64,000 nucleotides of DNA from Artemisia argyi (Eukaryota > Streptophyta > Magnoliopsida > Asterales > Asteraceae), in contig CM060687.1 in the NCBI GenBank assembly GCA_030686995.1, forward strand, positions 166,378,770 through 166,442,769. The letters are read 5' to 3'. This document shows positions 22,481 to 35,530 of the stretch, piece after piece (within the stretch, counting starts at the first letter, position 1; every line of letters starts with the position of its first letter). The notes beneath the pieces were generated by a model. That model saw only the letters and a program-made list of their open reading frames with translations, ran no database searches and had not been told where the DNA came from. The translations under genes and the position numbers were made by a program.

Positions 22481-22634
22481 AACCATAAACATTAGATTAA
22501 AAAATTTTAAAAGTCCAATGTCCAAATCAACATAAACCAGAAACATGATAATGATAAACATAAACCAGAAACATGTTAAACATAAACCAAATACGAAATC
22601 CAGCCAGAGACTTCCAAGAGCATCACCCAGAGAC

Positions 22635-22994
22635 TTAGAATGGCAACCATCCCTTCAGCTTCTCAGCAAATATATCTTTCTCACGCATGCTCAACTCAGT
22701 CTCCTTCATAGAAATCATCAGAGCCATCAGCCGAAGCAGATCCTTATGCTGACGCTGCCTAAGGAACTTTGCAGTCTCCACAGCCTCGACCCTACCCTTC
22801 AGGACATCGACTTCCTTCGAAAAAGCTTGGGCTTCTTTGATAGACTCAGATAACTTCATGCAGACTTTCGTGATATCACGCTCCAGATCCTTGTCTTTGG
22901 CAAAAGACCTCTCAAGATACAAATCTAGATGGCGTTCCAACAAGGTGGAACCACAAGCATGAGCAAGTTCATTGAAAATTGCTAGTGGAGCCAT
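22635..22994 (-). CDS. small coiled-coil protein, family unknown
   Basis: An intact 119-residue frame runs from ATG 22994 (MAPLAIFNELAHACGSTLLE) to a stop at 22635. The product is helical with heptad-like Leu/charged spacing (KDKDLERDITKVCMKLSESIKE). It resembles the pseudogene at 21345-20971 in length and in the QHKDLLRLMAL versus QQKDRRKLDLL segment, so the two may be diverged paralogues separated by the tandem repeat. A TATA-like CATATAGA lies roughly 60 bp upstream. I do not recognise a domain; expression is unknown. Confidence 0.5.
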   Translation of the reverse strand: MAPLAIFNELAHACGSTLLERHLDLYLERSFAKDKDLERDITKVCMKLSESIKEAQAFSKEVDVLKGRVEAVETAKFLRQRQHKDLLRLMALMISMKETELSMREKDIFAEKLKGWLPF

Positions 22995-23978
22995 TGTTGT
23001 TTTGCTTTCGAAAAAAGTTGTATGTGTGTGTCATTGTGGTATGAGGAGCGTCTATATGTAGAGGACCGTGGGGAATTGATACACTTTGGTACATAAACCA
23101 CCGATTGGGTATCCCATGAAAGACTGTTGAGTGCCCAATGTTTAACAATGGTCAATGCATTTAATATAAATCTAACTAATATCTTTTACATTTTATAAAA
23201 TTATTAGAAATAGTAAAAATTTAACAACATAACAAATAAAGCAACAACATATTAACGTGGTGGTGCTGTGGTTGTAACGTGGTGGTGCTGGTTTATGGTG
23301 GTGTGGCGGTGGCTGTAACGTGGTGGTGCTGGTTTATGAGATGGGAGAGAGATGTTATGTATAGATTTGAAAAGGAGATGAAATGTGGTGGGAGATTCAT
23401 GTTTGTAAGGTTTTGTACTTGGTTTGGATGTTGGTTAGGTATTTGGTTTGGAGGTTGAATCTTAAAACTTAGGTTCGGGATGAGTACAAGTCGCATAACC
23501 AAGTACATAAACTTTCAACATATTAAATCAAATAACATTTTGTACAAATCGCATAATAAAGTACATATAACTATTTGAAACATCTAATCTCATTAAAAAG
23601 TACAATTTGCATAAAAAAATAAACTATATTTTATTTTTCAAAAGTTTGACTTTTTAAAAAAAAATTGTACATGTTGCATAATAGTGCACTTACACATAGG
23701 TACATGCTGCATAAAAAAGGACATTTACACAAGTTTACTTGGGTCTTACACACACTTACACACCTGTACTTGATTTTGGGGCAAAAATGGCCATATGAAC
23801 ATAATGGCATAAAACGCATAAGTCGAATTGGGGCAAAACCCTATACTCGAAGTCGCATGAGGCTAGGCTTCAAGTATGGTGAACCTCGTGGGGCAAATAC
23901 ACAATTACCCCTAAAGATTAATCATAGCCTAAATCTATCAGTTCACAAGAAAAACTAGTAGAAACAACAGCACATTAC
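22995..23978. other. intergenic, GT-rich patch
   Basis: No coding signal is visible. Positions 23250-23345 contain several copies of GTAACGTGGTGGTGCTG and related GTGGTG units. Three short stretches near 23470-23740 repeat AAGTACATA/GCATAA words. The segment ends at the edge of the HBS1-like fragment. Confidence 0.6.
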
Positions 23979-24818
23979 CTGAGAGCCAATCATAAGTGGT
24001 ATTTGGACATCCAAAACAAGAATCTTCAACTCCAAATGGTTTGAGGCTGCCACTGGGAAATCTGGGTGACACAATACACCACCAGACATAACAGAGGTTG
24101 CATCAATACCTTGTAAACTAACATCTACACTATCACCAGCTCTTGCAATGTTACATGGTTGAGAATCACGTTCTAATGAACGCACTGTTGCAATGTCTCC
24201 TGAAGGCAGAACGAGAACTTACAATAAAACCATAGATAAATAGCAATAGTAATTAGAACTAGAAAATCTGGCAAATATTTCAGCAAGTAAAGATAAATTA
24301 TGTTATAATTTTCTTTGTTATGTTTTGTCGCAGTTGCATAGAAAGGTGTTGAACTTTATTCAAATTCGTTCCATGTAATATAGTGTTTTCTCCTCCAATA
24401 TGGAGGAGGACTTCGACAAAGATTTTATATAACGTAACAAACTTGAAAAGGGAAATTCCATTTTGGTTATCATGAGAGAAGTTTTTTTGGGTAAATGGGT
24501 TTTTTTAACCCGGGTAAAAATATCCTGAGAGAAGTTGGTTAACTTTTTATGCAAATACCCAATCAGTTGTTTCTCAGTTTTCAGCAAAAGTTCAATGAAC
24601 TTTTTTTGTATTGAAACGTGTCAAAGGCCATTAAATATAGTAGTAGTACCTTGCTTCCATTACGAAGAACCCTAGCGTCTAACTGCCCACATACAGATGC
24701 CTGACCTTGAGATGTCAGTTTAAGGACATCACATATTGACATTAGTAGAGGCTTGGAGTATTCTCTAGCAGGAGGTTGAAGAGCATCTATAGCCTCCAAC
24801 AGACTAGGCCCCTTGTAC
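23979..24818 (-). pseudogene. two-exon fragment of an HBS1-like translational GTPase
   Basis: Exon A (24818-24650) encodes YKGPSLLEAIDALQPPAREY through NGSK. Exon B (about 24218-23979) encodes LPSGDIATVRSLERDSQPCN through MIGSQ and ends at a CAG|GTAATG donor. These are the domain-2/3 segments of the EF-1-alpha-like C-terminal half of HBS1 (ribosome rescue with Pelota). The GTPase G domain and the final beta-barrel exons are absent on both sides. The exon A donor and the TAAG acceptor of exon B join one nucleotide out of frame, so it appears dead. Same-strand beta-tubulin sequence 1.2 kb upstream suggests transposon capture. Confidence 0.78.
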
Positions 24819-26171
<1,353 letters not shown>

Positions 26172-26479
26172 TCAATGGTACCTTGCTTTACCTCGCGTAG
26201 ATTCCAACATGACAGCGTGAGACAGCTGTGGAGATGGTGGTCAATGGGGAGGCGGTGAAGGGTGGCAATGGAGAGGGGGTGTGAGAGATTAAGAAAACTA
26301 GTTAAGGAGAAGATATTAAGAAGTTGATGTGAGATTGAGAAAACAAGATAAAAGATGGGTGGAGGGGCAATTTGATTTCGGGAACAAATTTAAGAGGGCC
26401 TTGTGAAAAGTTAACAGGGCAATTTGATTTTTGGGGAAAATTTAGGCGGGGCTTGTATAAGAAGATCATGGATATGTAT

Positions 26480-26943
26480 GGTTTAGTGTGAGCATATATG
26501 ATATTTGGTCACACTGTTCAAGTGTGTGACATATATTTGTCACTTTTAAATAATGTGTGACAAACTTGACTATATGACTTAGCCACACACACAATTACTT
26601 CATGTGACTATATATGGATTTTGGTCACACTGTTCAATTGTGTGACATATATTTGTCACATATGTATATATATATAGTGTGACTAATGTTTCAAACTTAT
26701 TTGTATCTGTCACACGTCCCAAATTATAAGTGGCTAAATATTCAATAAATAAATAAATAAATAACAGTTACCTCTAGTCACATAAATATTCAAATGTGTG
26801 ACAATGAAAATCCGAAATGGTCACACAAGTCAGATCAAGTGTGGTTGTGTATTTTATTATGTTACATTTAGTCACATAAATATCTGACTGTGTCGCCGTT
26901 CAAAAAACAGCATGTGTGACGAAATCCCAAATTTGTACTAGTG
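26480..26943. mobile_element. terminus of a CACTA-type DNA transposon with subterminal repeats
   Basis: Read inward from 26943 the sequence is CACTAGTACAAATTTGGG, a CACTA-type end. The adjacent 460 bp are packed with TGTGTGAC/GTCACAC words in both orientations; a ~40-bp unit (GGTCACACTGTTCAA through ATATTTGTCAC) occurs at about 26503 and 26623. Such subterminal arrays bind CACTA transposases. The element should extend leftward and would include the captured fragments. The opposite end is not clear; AACTAGTAGAAAC at 23954 is a weak candidate. Confidence 0.7.
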
Positions 26944-28342
26944 AAACTTTTTGGTTAGATCAATAATATTATAGTCATTTGTAGTTTTGCAATAGCTATA
27001 AATGGTTACGTTACAGATTTATTAAGTTTTGTTTTGCTATGGGAATAATGTCACTATTTACAAGTGTTTCAAAGATTTTCATGCAAAATGCTAGTAGTAA
27101 CAATTAATGAATTTTCTAGTTCTTAAGTTCTGTTAGCCTTGTACAAATGTACCTGAAGTTATATTAAATTTGTTATTTAAGTAAACCCATTAGATCTTGT
27201 GTTATAATAAAGTAGTAAGGTGTCGGTGATGGTGGGCGGTAGAGGGTGGTGATGTTGGTTGTGGGGTGGTAGAGGAGGCTGGTGGTGGTGGCAGAGGGTG
27301 GTGGTGATAGTAAGATGATAAAAGATAAAAATTACTTTTCAAATTTAGTCCCTATCCTTAAAGCAACGAAATGATTATAATACCCTCAGTGATATGACAC
27401 TTAACGAGGAAACTAACGGAAAGTAGCTCTCGGTGGCTTTTGTGCACTTATCCGTAACGTGGGTGGCATTTTTGCATGCCTTTATGTCTCCGTGGTTTTT
27501 TTGCACTTTCGCGATACTTGAGTGACTAAATTTGGAGTTTACCCTTATTTTCATGGATTCGTGTATGAAGGATTTCTAACACTTAACCCAAACTCTTGGG
27601 CCCACTTTTTTATACCAAACACATGTTTTTAACACAAACCCCAACCCCATTAGTCCAAACCTGTATACCAAACGGGACCTTTGATGCTTTAGGCGATCTC
27701 AACATATGATGATGTGAATGTAAAGAAAACCGGTTAAAGCAAAACTAGACAGTTACTCGAACGTTGTAGTGGCGGATACATTGTAATTTAATTTATTTAC
27801 GATCAAATGTAATATGAAAAATAGTTACGAAATCAACAACAAAATAAGTAGATTTTACGCACTTATATTTTAAAATAAAAATGTTATTGTGAAATGTGAT
27901 ATGGTATAGCATACACACAAATTTGCCAAAAATGAGCATACATACTTCACTACTTATTAAATTATGGTTTTAACTATTACATTAATTAATGTGTAATTAG
28001 GATTATGTAATTTTGGAAATTTTGTACCTTGTGTTATTTTGATGCTCTAATATTGATCATGTAACGAGTGATTCGGTTTCCGCGTGTTGCGGCGAATCTA
28101 TTTTGGATATGATATTTTTATTTTTTTAAGTGTCGAAATTTTGTGTAATTATTTCTTTTGTGTTTGTGTCTTAAGTTTTTTTTTTAAACACGTATTTTTT
28201 TTAGATTATGGATTATTAGTACATATTTACACTTCGTTGCAGGCACATGTAACATTTTTTAGTACATTGCACATTTATTTAACAACTTTTAGTTTAGTTC
28301 TCTAAATTAAGAAATTCATAGAAAACATACAAAAATCTTGCA

Positions 28343-28410
<68 letters not shown>

Positions 28411-28432
28411 TAATAATAATAATAACAATAAC

Positions 28433-28478
<46 letters not shown>

Positions 28479-28738
28479 GTTGCTACAAATTCCAAATTTT
28501 CATTATCTCTTTTTAGTAAAAAGTAAAAGTTTAAAGTTCCTTTTGTAACTCACTACATAATCTAGGGTTGTGTTTTGAATTTATTTATTAAATTTACTTT
28601 TATACAAACTTTATGTATATTTTAAATTTATTAGTTAGCTCACAGGTTTTATTTTATTTATTTATTTTTTTCCAAAAAAAGTATATTAAAGTTAAACATT
28701 TTTTATAAAATCGTACATAAGTTAATCATTTTCTATTA
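26944..28738. other. intergenic, AT-rich
   Basis: No gene is visible. Positions 27225-27310 are GGTGGT-rich. The microsatellite at 28343-28475 is listed separately. 28730-28738 is the left 9-bp duplication of the Mutator-like element. Confidence 0.6.
28343..28475. repeat. (AAT)n microsatellite
   Basis: About 44 trinucleotide units of AAT/TAA, interrupted by a few AAC units. The open frame it creates is pure Ile low complexity and is not a gene. Confidence 0.97.
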
Positions 28739-28930
28739 GAGTAAATTACATGGATGGTCCCTGTGTTTTGCCTTAAGTTTTACCAATAGTAAAATTGCAT
28801 GGATAGTCCCTAACTCTGCAAAAAAATAACACTTATGGTCCATTTCTAACTAATGTTAAGTGAGTTCCGCAATCATTTACACGTTACCCCTTTTTGTTAA
28901 AGACCATTGTATCGTCTATCCATTATGTTG

Positions 28931-29917
28931 GTCCACGCAGTTTGAGCAAATGATGATATCTTCCTACTAATAATAATAAACATAACATCACCCAAAATCA
29001 CAATAACATCATTTGTACTTTTCAACGTGTAAAAATTTTATTAGAAATGAATCAAAGATTTATAGTGGAATACCTCTCGGTAAAACTATTCCGGTTGATG
29101 ACAAATGTTACAGTCCTATTAGAATGACTAGTGGCAGCTAGCTTTGTTTAGTTCGTTCAAAGAGAGGGGATCCTATCAACTGTAGTGCTAAGTATTACCT
29201 TTTGTGCTTGTTTAGAATCCTACTTAACTCGGTTACAAAGTTTTGTTTAAATAGAAAGGGAAATACTGTGGATTCATATGGGTTTAGTAGTTTGCCAACT
29301 TTAAGTAGATAGCACGTGCCTAGGAAACTAGGTAAAGGTTGCTTTTGGTTTCCAATGCTGACAACTTTTATACCTAAAATCTTTCTTTATCGTCCTTTGA
29401 TAAGACCTTTCGCTTATCTTCCCAAGAAGTTTTTCGCTCGTTCATCAGATTAAGTTTCACTTTTAGAGATAAGTCTTCAAGGTCATTGAGATATTTGTCA
29501 GGTCTCGGTGCCTCTTGTGTTGCTTGTAGCTCCTTATGCATTGCTCCCTGACACTGCATGAGTTTACAACGTATTTTTTCTGTTGTTCTTCGACTCCCTA
29601 AAGCTTGACTGTTGGTTGAGCTTTATACAACTCTAACTGATTTCTTATATCAGTGAGTTACATCGACTATTGATCATTAGTGAGGTCCCTATCACTGATA
29701 ACCAGAAGGGTGTACTCTCTGAAAACCATTAGGGAGTAACACATTCTGATAACTATCAAAGAACAAGACCTTTGATTTTCATCAGAGGGTGACTTACTCT
29801 CTGATCTTTATCAGTGAGTGCTGCTCTCCTGATTTATATTAAAGAGTTAATAAATTAGGCTATTTTATGCTTAAATACATGTCGGAGACAATTGGGTCGA
29901 AAATCAGACACAACACT
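28931..29917. mobile_element. insertion of about 1 kb in the left MULE arm
   Basis: The two arms pair up to CTATCC at 28930 and resume at TTTATAATAACG (29918), while the right arm is continuous there. The intervening 987 bp have no partner. I see no clear terminal repeats or duplication. At about 29645-29835 it contains a degenerate array of ATCAGTGAGT/ACTCTCTGA words. Confidence 0.6.
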
Positions 29918-32029
29918 TTATAATAACGACCGTTTATAATTTAAAGTTTTTCGGCTTTAGGTATGCTTGTATACGTTTTCTTACGTTTATATCCGTTTTT
30001 AAGTGTTTTCATTTGTTTTTATACGTTTTCGTCCGTTTTTAGAATGGACGAAAAGGTATTGATGAGTGTGTGAATACTCATCATTTTTAGTCAATCTAAA
30101 CTGCCAAAACATCCAAAAACACTCAGAAATGCATCAAAATACAGAAATTATTCCAAAACTGTGTTTTATATGTTTTAGATGCAAAATGTTTAAAAACAAA
30201 TGAAAAACGAACAAAGTTTGCATAATTGGCAGATTCAGTCCCTCAAGTTTCAAAAATTGACGAAACTAGTCCCTGAAGGTTTAAAACGAAAGAAAAGTCA
30301 ACCCATGGTTTCTAAAGTCAAAAAATTTCAAATCAAGTCCTTGGGTGAAAAGTTTGAGAAATTTACACAAATGGTCCCTGCAATTTGGAAAATTACACAA
30401 ATGGTCCCTGGAATTTTGAAATATAAAAATTATCAAAAAATTGCCATTGTACTATTCACATATGTCAAATATAGTCCTTGTTACAACTTTGGATTATTTA
30501 CAATTTGGATCCTCAAATTTCAGAAAAGTACAAAATTGGTCCTTGTGTTATTTTACCATACAAACCAAACGGTTACCCTTTGTTACTACTCCCATCCAAT
30601 CCAATAATAAATTCCCAAAGCCCACCAATTCCTTTGGCCCAACACACCTCAACAGCCCACCACTCCAAACCAAATCCCCACCTTTTAATATAATCCCTTC
30701 CCCCGTTTTTTAATACCCTCAGTCAACCCCCTAGGTTTGACCCTCATCCTCCACCTCACCCTTATCCCTGCAACACCACAGCCAACATCATCATCACCTC
30801 CACCCTAATACCTCTGTCACACTCCACCCCCTTGCCTAACCAAACAAGCACTCCAGTCCAATTTACACCTCTGGCATCAAGTTATCAAAGGGAAAAATCC
30901 AAACTCCATCTTGGCGCCAAAACCAATTGAGGGTCAGGATTGATATTTACACATCCAAGGGTCAATGTTATTGCTGGAATAAGACAAGAGGGTTCCCAAA
31001 ACCCTAAATTTTGAAGATAAAAGGAAGGAAGGAAGCAGAAAAAAGTTAGTATATTTTAGTAGTTAATTTAGGTTTGTAGTGTAATTTTTAAATCATGTAA
31101 TGCTTTAAATTTATGTTGCTTAGTTTCACCTTGTAATCTGTTTCAAATTTAATGTAAGTATTTTAACTTTGATTAAAAGCTTGTACCTGATTCTCAGTAT
31201 TCAATAGAAACTTTAAGTTTTATTAGCAAAAATCTTGTTGAAGCTCTCTTGTGAGTTCAAACCTTTCATAAGCTCTTACTACTGCTCATATAAGCTAACA
31301 GAAGCCTGTCCTTACCATTCTGTAAGTTTCATTTTCCTTGCACTCAAAAACTCTAGAAAGTCAAAGAAAGTCAAACTCCTTATTAGCTTATTTCTGTGGC
31401 TTAAATGTGCTTATTCTTGTTTGTGTATTTATTTATTTATTATGCATGTTTGACAGTCTTGGTGGTTTTAGTTTACAACTTATTTAGTTTACTGTTAGAT
31501 TAGGTTGTCATATTCTCATCACTGCTAGCTTATTGAAAATTGCTTATTTTTTTTATCGTTTTAGCTTTTACTACTTCATTGTAGCATTACTGATCCATTT
31601 CACATAAGTAGTATAGCTTTTTTCATTGAAATACTTTTAAAATCTCAACCCCATACTAGTTAGGGAGTGTTTGGATTAGTATGCTTAACTGCCCTTTGTG
31701 GTCTTTGGTGGTAAAGAAATTGCTCACACATCATGCTTAGGGGTAAACTAGAATAGCCAACACTTGAAATTGGCAATTTTAAGTAAAAAAGGTCAAAACT
31801 AACTTTGATGTATCATGGCTGCTTGACTGTCACCATTTTTAGTTTCAAAAATCATTGCACTAGGCTTAGAAGTTGTCCACATAGTTTAAATCAGTTGAAT
31901 TGTAGCATAACATGTCAGACATAATCATCCAGGATTGATTGAATCTAATTAAAGTCAACTAGTTCATGATCTCACTAAAGTCAACAGTTTGCATTGGTAT
32001 GAGAAATCCAATTTTGGATAGAATTTTCA

Positions 32030-33070
32030 TGATCTCTGTGCTTATCCTCAGGTTGTGAGCTTGCGGGTTCTCAAACTTTAGAAGCTCAGCTTCTCAATTA
32101 TACTTTTTCCTTAATTTTTAGATTTTTATATTAAGCTTGTTTATAGCCTTGTTTTAGCTTGTTTGGAGTTGTGCTCCCCTGCACCAGGGTGTATTGGCTC
32201 ATAAGCTAATTTTTATAGCTTGTCTTTTGTTCATTAAAGGACCATAGCTTTAGCTTGTTGTTATTTTGGAATGCCCATTGTACCATCTCTTCATGTATGT
32301 GCTTAATTCTCATCCTTGTGCTTATTCATGAGCTTTTTCTTGGCCTTCAAACAGCTAACACTGACTCAGTCACACTGAGTGATCAGTGTACTTGAGCCTA
32401 CCTCATAAGCTCATGTAGAGCTTGTTTGTGGGAATAAGCTCATGCTTATTGGTCTTTTGAGAAGCTCACTAGGTTGGCTCACAGGTTCCATGCTTATTTG
32501 AGCTTCCCAGCTTATTTAGATAATCCAAATCAGGCCTGCAACTTGTCCCTTGGGACTGTTTGGTTCTCAGTGGTGTGGATTTGCTTAATTGAGCTTTTTC
32601 AGCTTACTCTCTTGGTTTTTACTTTTTCCTTGGCTTGCTTTAGGTTTATATAATCTGTACTTAGCTTAATTTGCCCTTAGTGTTCACTGTATAGCTTATT
32701 TTAAGCTTTTTCAGGTTCTTAATCCCTTTTGAGCTTATTGTGTGCACTGTTGAACTAATAAGCTCTTTCTGAGCTTATTTTTCAGTTTCAAATATATTTT
32801 CTTTTTAAAAGTTAATTATTTTTAGTGTTTTAAAAGTTTTGTAAAAAGAAAAATAAAAAAAATAAAATGTTTGCTAAAAAGGGGTGAGGCAGGGTCGAAC
32901 CTGAGACCTCCCCCTTTCTGAAAGTGATAGTATGTACCTGTATGCCAAAGCGCCCTTGGGTCTTTTCTTGTCATACTTCTACACCCCAACCCTTTTAAAC
33001 CTTGTTTTTCCCTTTGGCTTAATAAGCTGCTTCAGCTTATTTCCCAGCTTATTTTTAGCTTTTTCCCCCT
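32030..33070. repeat. AGCTTATT-rich low-complexity tract inside the MULE
   Basis: GCTTATT, AGCTTAT and TAAGCTC words recur dozens of times on both strands with no fixed period and no coding frame. Similar words form the MITEs at 50301-50537 and 56687-57412. Confidence 0.55.
32885..32965 (-). other. tRNA-like (SINE head-like) segment
   Basis: On the minus strand a box A-like TGGCATACAGG is followed about 46 nt later by a box B-like GGTTCGACCC, the spacing of a pol III internal promoter. The arms do not fold into a convincing tRNA. An A/T-rich stretch follows on the 3' side. A degenerate SINE is the simplest reading. Confidence 0.35.
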
Positions 33071-33954
33071 CCTCTTATTTTTTCTAGGTTTCTGCTACTA
33101 CATAGTACTTGTGTAAATTTTTCCAGAAATTCTACTTTTCATTTAATAGTTCTAATAATTAATTTTAGTTTTATTAGTTTTAAATAAAAAGCCAAAAAGA
33201 AATCTTTGTACTGCTTATTTATAAGCATTCATAAGTTTTTATATTTTTTTTTAAGTTTCTGTTAGTATAAGGTATTCGTAGAAAAAGTTTTAGAAATTTA
33301 AGTTTTCATTTAGTATATATAATAATTTAATTTAGTATATTTAGTCTAATTAATATAAATAGTTTTTAATTAATAATAATTAATTAAATAGTTATAAAAA
33401 TTATTTTCTTTTTCTAATAATTTTCTTTTAACTTTAGGTCCGTAAAAATATAATTTGCATGTTCGTAGGATTAGCGTAGCATAAAATTTACGTTTTATTT
33501 TGCGCACTCGCATTTTATTTTAAATAACTTTTACGTTTTTTTTACATTTAGGTTACGTTATTAAAAGTAGTTTGTAAAATATGAAAAACCAAAAACATAA
33601 ATAAAGTGATAGCTTCTATTTAAGCCGTTTGGCATATTTTTGTGCTTATCTTTAAGCAAACTCTAATTTTAAGTTTTTAGATTACGTTTTAAGTTAATTA
33701 GGTTTCGCGTTATTGTTAATATAGTTTGTTTAAATCATTCTCATTCGTATTTCCTTAGCGTAATCATTCAAAACCTTCATTACCCCTTTCCTGTCCAACT
33801 TCACCCGATCACAAACCCGTTTTGATTACCATCACACCTCGTCGGGACATAATGACCCGGGGAAACCCTATGCTTCCACGGAGAATTGAGCCTAAGGAGT
33901 TTGACTGTATTGACCACATCCGTGGTTAACTTTAGTTGACTTCTTTTCCCTCAA

Positions 33955-34437
33955 TCAGTATAAAAACGGACGAAAACGGATAAAAACGTAAGAAAATGTA
34001 TGAACGTAAGAAAATGTTTAAAAATGGATGAAAACGGATGAACTTATAAAAACATAAGAAAATGTATGGAAACGGATGAAAACATAAGAAAATGTATAAA
34101 AACAGACGGAAATGTATAAAAACGGACGAAAATGGACGAAAACGTATAAAAACGCAGGAAAACGTATGAGAACGTATAAAAAGAGATGAAAATGTATGAA
34201 AGCGTATAAAAACAGACAAAAACCTATAAAAACGGATAAAGATTTATGAAAACGTAAGAAAAACGGACGAAAATGTATGAAAATAAACGAAAACGGATAA
34301 AAACATAAAAATAAACATTTGAAAACGTATAAAAATGAATAACAAATATGAAAACGTAAGAAAAACGGACGAAAACGTTTAAAAACTGAAGAAAACGGAT
34401 GAAAACGTATAAAAACAGACGAAATGGATAAAAACAT
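33955..34437. repeat. degenerate minisatellite in the right MULE arm
   Basis: About 480 bp consist of units close to AAAACGGATGAAAACGTATA with ACGTAAG and ACGGACG variants, unit size about 10-12 bp. The mirror-image version lies at 29955-30055. Phe/Ser-rich frames on the minus strand are by-products of the repeat. Confidence 0.85.
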
Positions 34438-35106
34438 AGCTAAAGTCGAGAAACCTTAAATTGTAAACGACCATTATTATAAAGGATAAACGATGCAATG
34501 ATCTTTAACCAAAAGAGCTAACGTGTAAATTATAACAAAACTCACTTAACATCAGTTAAAAAATGGACCATAAGTGTTATTTTTTTGTAGAGATATGGTA
34601 TCCATGCCACTTTAAACATTTAAGGATTGTGGGTGAAACTTTGCGCAAACAACAAGGACCGTCCACGTAATTACTGTTTCTATTAAAACCCGCTTAGGCG
34701 TTTTTAACTACCAATGTTCAAACCACCTTAAGAAATTATTTTAGGAGCAACATCGCATTCTACCCATGCCATCTTTCTAATTTCAACATTTCGCTCCCAA
34801 AAGTTTGCCTTATACTCTCTGATTTTTAAGTACACTCATTGCGGCGCGAAACAAAGAAAACAGAAGGCCAAGCTACCAAGTACCGTCTTAACCAAAGTTA
34901 ACCTCCCACTGTTTGAGATCAATCTCAATTTCCAATTACACAATCTTGTTTTAGCTTTTCTACTACAACATTCCAACTAAGCTAATGTTAAAACCTAAGT
35001 TAATTTTCACCTAATACTAGGCTGATTAAACAAATGATAAAAACACAATCTTTTTGAATCGAAGAAAAATGGGCTTTTCACAAAGAGAAATGTTAGAACC
35101 ACCGAC

Positions 35107-35253
35107 AAAATATACAAAAAAATTCACTTACTGACGTGTTAGCGGGTGATTGGTTTAATAAGAGAGGGGTGAGAAAGAAACTGCCAGAAAATGCATCAAT
35201 CACCTGCTGACACGCCAGCGAGTAGATTTTTTGTGTAGATTTTGTGAATAGGT
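35107..35253. mobile_element. short foldback MITE-like repeat
   Basis: AAAATATACAAAAAAATTCA with CTGACGTGTTAGCGGGTGAT on the left pairs with the reverse strand of the right arm (AAAATCTACACAAAAAATCT, CTGGCGTGTCAGCAGGTGAT). Arms are about 50 bp. Confidence 0.65.
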
Positions 35254-35334
35254 CTAGTATTGCTCTTTCACAAATATACATCACACCATAAAAGTTCATC
35301 AATATTATAAAACTCAATCTAACAATGTTGAGCA

Positions 35335-35530
35335 CAGTCCGAAAACCGAACTAGACCGACAAGAATCAGACAGTTTCCGAAATCGATTTAGCCCAAATCG
35401 CCAGATTGAGGACGGACCAAAATGTTCGGTCCAGGTGTGAGTCGGTCTGGTCCTGTTCGGTTCGTCGGTCAGATCCAGCCCAACAAATCATGATGTTCAG
35501 TTTTGCATAAGACCGAAACGAAGCTGACCT
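35335..35530. repeat. degenerate CCGAAC/GGTCCG array
   Basis: Short words CCGAAC, GACCGA, CGGTCC and GGTTCG recur in both orientations with no regular period. A second array of the same kind is at 38268-38412. Confidence 0.6.

Larger units (their letters stand above)
28739..34676. mobile_element. non-autonomous Mutator-like element, 5.9 kb, long inverted arms
   Basis: Termini are GAGTAAATTAC on the left and, on the reverse strand of the right end, CAGTAATTACG. Both are flanked by the identical 9-mer TTTCTATTA (28730-28738, 34677-34685), the duplication length expected of MULEs. The arms pair over about 190 bp at roughly 75% identity (for example AAAAAAATAACACTTATGGT on both) and then continue into related CGTTTT-type minisatellites. 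The left arm is interrupted at 28931-29917. No transposase frame is visible; the interior is noncoding with repeated GGTCCCTG words at 30235-30545. Confidence 0.8.

Noticed and set aside
23979..24818. A functional HBS1 gene
   Set aside because: Only two exons are present, the splice junction is one nucleotide out of frame, and upstream and downstream exons are missing.
28338..28526. Open frame in the AAT repeat
   Set aside because: It encodes almost only Ile and is created by the microsatellite.
30200..30713. Overlapping plus-strand frames of 71-135 codons
   Set aside because: They derive from repeated GGTCCCTG/ACAAATGGTCC sequence inside the MULE and show no domain.
33932..34437. Two Phe/Ser-rich minus-strand frames
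   Set aside because: They are translations of the AAAACGGA-type minisatellite.
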